Origin: Flavobacteriales bacterium
GTDB taxonomy: Bacteria > Bacteroidota > Bacteroidia > NS11-12g > UBA9320
Assembly: GCA_020635355.1 (NCBI GenBank)
Contig: JACJZW010000006.1
Span: 115,521-179,520, forward strand
Length of the DNA stretch: 64,000 bases
Direction: 5' to 3'
Under the pieces are notes generated by a model that worked only from the letters and a program-made list of their open reading frames with translations, was not told the origin of the DNA and searched no databases. This document shows, in pieces, positions 61,350 through 64,000 of this stretch. The translations under genes and the position numbers were made by a program. Position 1 is the stretch's first letter, and every line of letters begins with the position of its first letter.

Positions 61350-61380
61350 AAAACGGTCAATCTATTTCAGGCATCGACAC
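61350..61380. repeat. IS right terminal inverted repeat
   Basis: Reverse-complement match to the left IR: AAAACGGTCAA (61350-61360) and AGGCAT near 61369-61374, ending CGACAC. It lies just upstream of orfA. Confidence 0.65.
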
Positions 61381-61384
61381 GCCT
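61381..61384. repeat. Probable 4-bp target duplication (GCCT), right copy
   Basis: GCCT directly after the IS right end, identical to 60011-60014. A chance match of 4 bp is possible. Confidence 0.4.
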
Positions 61385-61439
61385 ATTTAACCTTCGCTCT
61401 TTGCTCTTTGCCTTCTTCTAATAGATATCAACCGAACAC

Positions 61440-61520
61440 AAACCTCACGCCCTCAAGCCCTCACGTCCTTCCACGTTCACGCCCTTCCAATCTCACGCCC
61501 TTTCATCCTTACATATTCCG
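61440..61520. repeat. CTCACGCCCT-type degenerate repeat
   Basis: Several near-copies of TCACGCCCT/CACGTCCTTCCA follow each other, about 10-18 nt apart, ending CTCACGCCCTTTC. The same type of module is at about 20310, suggesting one dispersed repeat family. No gene is seen. Confidence 0.5.
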
Positions 61521-61530
61521 CGTGTAACTC

Positions 61531-61538
61531 TATTTTTG
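61531..61538 (+). promoter_or_regulatory. Promoter -7 box (TATTTTTG) of the VIT1/CCC1 gene
   Basis: Exact TAnnTTTG match 7 nt before the ATG at 61546. No clear -33 element. Confidence 0.4.
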
Positions 61539-61545
61539 ACGGACT

Positions 61546-62241
61546 ATGAATGATCATGCCGCCAATGAGGAACACCTGGAAAGTTCCGATTTTATCTCGG
61601 ACATCGTTATTGGGATATCCGATGGATTAACGGTTCCGTTTGCCCTGGCAGCCGGTTTGGTGAGTGCGGTGGATTCCAATCTCATCATCACCACGGCCGG
61701 TATCGCTGAAATCGCTGCGGGAAGTATTGCTATGGGCTTAGGTGGATACCTGGCCGGTCGTACCGAGATTGATCATTACAAGTCGGAGCTCAAGCGAGAG
61801 TACGAAGAGGTCGAAATTTATCCCGACAAAGAACGTCAGGAAGTGATGGACGTCTTTGAAGAATACGGAATCAGCAAGGAACTGCAGGTTGCCGTGGCCG
61901 ATGAGATGAGTAAGGACAAGGATCAGTGGGTACGCTTCATGATGCGGTTTGAATTGGGACTGGAAGAGCCTCATCCCAAGCGAGCCGTTCGAAGTGCGTT
62001 AAATATTGGCGTGGCATACATCGTGGGCGGACTCATTCCCATGATACCCTATTTCATCACAGAAACACCGCTGGAAGGTCTGCAATGGTCAACCATCATT
62101 ACGGTGGTTTGTTTAGCCATCTTTGGGTATTTCAAAAGCAAGGTCACCGGTCAGCCGCTGTGGGTGGGCACATTAAAGGTGGTGGTGATCGGTGTATTGG
62201 CAGCCGGAGCCGCCTTTGCGATTGCGTCGTTGTTGAGTTAA
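61546..62241 (+). CDS. VIT1/CCC1-family iron/manganese transporter
   Basis: This 231-residue protein has five predicted helices and family landmarks: DIVIGISDGLTVPFALAAGLVSA, IAEIAAGSIAMGLGGYLAGRTEIDHY, a cytoplasmic Glu-rich segment (LKREYEEVEIYPDKERQEVM), ELGLEEPHPKRAVRSALNIGVAYIVGGLIP and the C-terminal helix. VIT1/CCC1 proteins exchange Fe(II) or Mn(II) for protons out of the cytoplasm. The acidic helix region binds metal. It could oppose the metal uptake system at 9.6-13.5 kb, but there is no direct link. It stands alone, next to the IS element. Confidence 0.92.
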   Translation: MNDHAANEEHLESSDFISDIVIGISDGLTVPFALAAGLVSAVDSNLIITTAGIAEIAAGSIAMGLGGYLAGRTEIDHYKSELKREYEEVEIYPDKERQEVMDVFEEYGISKELQVAVADEMSKDKDQWVRFMMRFELGLEEPHPKRAVRSALNIGVAYIVGGLIPMIPYFITETPLEGLQWSTIITVVCLAIFGYFKSKVTGQPLWVGTLKVVVIGVLAAGAAFAIASLLS

Positions 62242-62266
62242 CTCACACCCGAACCTGTCATCTGAT

Positions 62267-64000
62267 TTAGGGTAGAACTACAATTCGTCGGGTAAGCCAT
62301 TCCCCGTTTGTGTGCAGTTGCACCAGGTAGGTTCCCGGTTTTAGGGATAGTGGAACGATGGTCTCATCGGCAGTCAACTTCCCGGTCATGACCTTGCCGC
62401 CTTTCATATCCAATACCTGGTACGTCACCGGTTGACTTGTTGTCCGTTCAATGGATAGCCATCGTTGCGCAGGATTAGGGTAAATGCGGATGGTGTTGGT
62501 GCCGAGTGCTGCGGTTTGAGCTGACAGGACCGAACCGGAAATGTCGAGATCCGTATCCGATGAACACCCTGAATTATTTTCCACTTTCAAGGAAACCGAT
62601 AACAGGTCAAAGGAATCAAATTGCAGAACGGGGGATCGCAGGGTTGATTGTTGTCCGTCACTGAACTCCCATGTATAGGTGTTGGAAGGATCGGTTGCTT
62701 CGGGGGTAAACACAAACGTTGATCCTACGTGGGAATACATGAACTTGGACGATGGAACCGCATTCACTGTTACGTTTTTCGATGTTCCGGTATAGCATTG
62801 TTGATCTTCAACGGGAAGTAACTGAACAATGAAAGATTCGGCTTCATCGGTTTTAGTTAAGTTGTAGATGTGGTAGTTCACCGAGTCGAGATCGGTATTG
62901 CCATCGCCCCAAATCCAGGAATAATCGATCGATGGATCCGAGGTGATGTCGAACCACATTGTGTCGCCGCTGCACACATCATCTGCCTTGAAATCCGCTT
63001 TAATCTGCTGAAAGACTTCGATCGGGAAGGAATCCATGGCATAACATCCCGCATAGCCAATCTTACCAACCACCACGTGATTACCCGCGTTGGCTGAAGC
63101 GATGATGATGGTATCGTCGTGATTACTGGAGTAATAAAAATCGTTTAAGTACCACTTGATGGAGGCATTTTGTGGGCTGACACCGGCAATAAAATCGCCC
63201 GACTGATTCTCGCAAAGCTCCGTTGGTCCGGTAATGTTGATGGAAACATCGGCTATTTCAATCGTATCAAATACGATGGCATAGCAACCGCGAACATCTT
63301 TGTACTCCAATCCAATCACCGCCTCTGTTACCGGGGAAGTGAAGGTGAACGTGTCTTTGTTAAAGGGCTTGTTCGTTGGCAGGTGCCAACGGAAGTAATT
63401 GGCACTTACATCATGCGTGGTGGTGTTGATCACCGTGGTTGGTTCTCCAAAACAGGCATTTTTTACATCAAAGGTGGGCATAGGGTTCTGGTAAATTTCA
63501 ATCTCGCCATTCGACTCATTCGCGCATCCGGTATTTTGATCCGTCACAGAGAGAAAGACGATGTACTTCCCGGCGGTATCCAACACCCTCGATGGTTCAA
63601 ACGCCGTTTGCGTCCAGGTGTCAATTTTCCAGGAAAAACTCAAATCACGTCCGGATGTATCTGTGGTGTTTTTAACTGAAATGGATTCGCCTTCGCACGA
63701 CGATTTTGTGGTAAACGTACCAACAGGAAGTTCGTGAACATTCACACGGAAACTGGTGGTGTCCCAACATCCGCCCTGATAGTAGGCTTTTAAAATAAAG
63801 GTGAGACCAAACTTATCCTTCACCTTGAAGTTTAAATCCTTACTGCTGAAATGCTCGTCATAGGGTATCACGTTCCAGTCGAACAGGAGTTGTTGGGTGG
63901 CATCGTAATTCACCGACTGATTGGTCAGCACCACTTCGTCCTTGCCGTCGTAACAGGCGTTTGGATCATCAACCGAAAATTTGGCAATAGGTTGATAGGT
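62267..64000 (-). CDS. PKD-like repeat protein with T9SS sorting signal (5' part outside the window)
   Basis: The frame stays open from the stop at 62267-62269 to the right window edge, 577 codons, so the start is not in view. The visible protein contains repeated Ig/PKD-like beta modules (SSCEGESISVKNTT, CFGEPTTVINTTTHD, ICSGDTMWFDITSD-like blocks, SKNVTVNAVPSSKFMYSH). It ends with a T9SS signal (RIYPNPAQRWLSIERTTSQ ... LKPGTYLVQLH ... RRIVVLP). Many cysteines are spaced as in gliding/adhesion proteins. It is exported to the surface by T9SS; its ligand is unknown. The VIT1 gene ends 25 nt before its stop, convergently. Confidence 0.87.
   Translation of the reverse strand, partial: TYQPIAKFSVDDPNACYDGKDEVVLTNQSVNYDATQQLLFDWNVIPYDEHFSSKDLNFKVKDKFGLTFILKAYYQGGCWDTTSFRVNVHELPVGTFTTKSSCEGESISVKNTTDTSGRDLSFSWKIDTWTQTAFEPSRVLDTAGKYIVFLSVTDQNTGCANESNGEIEIYQNPMPTFDVKNACFGEPTTVINTTTHDVSANYFRWHLPTNKPFNKDTFTFTSPVTEAVIGLEYKDVRGCYAIVFDTIEIADVSINITGPTELCENQSGDFIAGVSPQNASIKWYLNDFYYSSNHDDTIIIASANAGNHVVVGKIGYAGCYAMDSFPIEVFQQIKADFKADDVCSGDTMWFDITSDPSIDYSWIWGDGNTDLDSVNYHIYNLTKTDEAESFIVQLLPVEDQQCYTGTSKNVTVNAVPSSKFMYSHVGSTFVFTPEATDPSNTYTWEFSDGQQSTLRSPVLQFDSFDLLSVSLKVENNSGCSSDTDLDISGSVLSAQTAALGTNTIRIYPNPAQRWLSIERTTSQPVTYQVLDMKGGKVMTGKLTADETIVPLSLKPGTYLVQLHTNGEWLTRRIVVLP

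Larger units (their letters stand above)
60015..61380 (-). mobile_element. IS3-family insertion sequence (IS150-like), about 1366 bp
   Basis: The element carries two overlapping transposase genes (orfA 61328-60945, orfB 60948-60049). Imperfect terminal inverted repeats flank it at 60015-60043 and 61350-61380 (outer GTGT...ATGCCT, inner TTGACCGTTTT exact in both). A probable 4-bp duplication GCCT flanks it. Its size fits IS3 members. Both genes look intact. It sits between gpmI and the VIT1 gene, inside the dispersed-repeat region. Confidence 0.88.

Overview
The window comes from a member of the Bacteroidota, probably a Flavobacteriia/Cytophagia-like free-living lineage. Five secreted proteins end in the Por-type C-terminal domain used by the type IX secretion system (T9SS). 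Lipoproteins are numerous, a HmuY-like lipoprotein is coupled to a TonB-dependent receptor, and the long leucyl-tRNA synthetase is of the Bacteroidota type. Most genes lack a Shine-Dalgarno sequence but carry the Bacteroidota promoter box TAnnTTTG. Some 55 protein genes are packed tightly, with many 1-4 nt overlaps. No rRNA, tRNA or CRISPR array was recognised.

Layout. 0-7.6 kb: a cut-off PhnA/YjdM zinc-ribbon gene, an unknown outer-membrane protein, an ALDH7-type aldehyde dehydrogenase, an M23 peptidase, peroxiredoxin Q (bcp), a PD40 lipoprotein and a HmuY-like lipoprotein. 7.5-13.5 kb: a metal-uptake block of TonB receptor plus a TroABCD/Znu-type ABC transporter, in which one permease carries a C-terminal MntR/DtxR-like regulator. 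13.5-24 kb: a Mur ligase (mpl), a thioredoxin-like lipoprotein, an FG-GAP/ASPIC T9SS protein, a lipoprotein cytochrome, a DUF4139 protein and hflX. 23.7-28.8 kb: a secreted protein and a membrane protein, frr, a histidine phosphatase, and menI-menF for menaquinone. 28.8-45.4 kb: three leftward operons: Ca/Na antiporter-aat-TIKI/EreA-like protein; ppi then leuS-gmhA-rhomboid-trmH; and hldD-giant histidine kinase-Crp/Fnr-SRPBCC. pnuC lies divergently behind a structured leader. 45.6-56 kb: a 1165-aa outer-membrane protein, three tandem LamG/T9SS paralogues, a methyltransferase and two unknown secreted proteins, partly AT-richer than the rest. 56-64 kb: the gpmI operon, an IS3-family element, a VIT1/CCC1 transporter and a PKD-like T9SS protein that runs off the right edge.

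The most unusual elements are non-coding or regulatory. There is a 139-bp tandem array (39190-39700) whose period is exactly conserved although its sequence is not. A structured leader with an intrinsic terminator precedes pnuC. A perfect Fnr-like palindrome lies at an activator-like position between the Crp/Fnr gene and its downstream neighbour. Several TAnnTTTG boxes sit only 4-9 nt before start codons, which implies leaderless or nearly leaderless mRNAs.

All assignments were made by reading motifs; no database search was possible. Start codons were chosen from signal peptides, overlaps and promoter boxes because ribosome binding sites are uninformative here.
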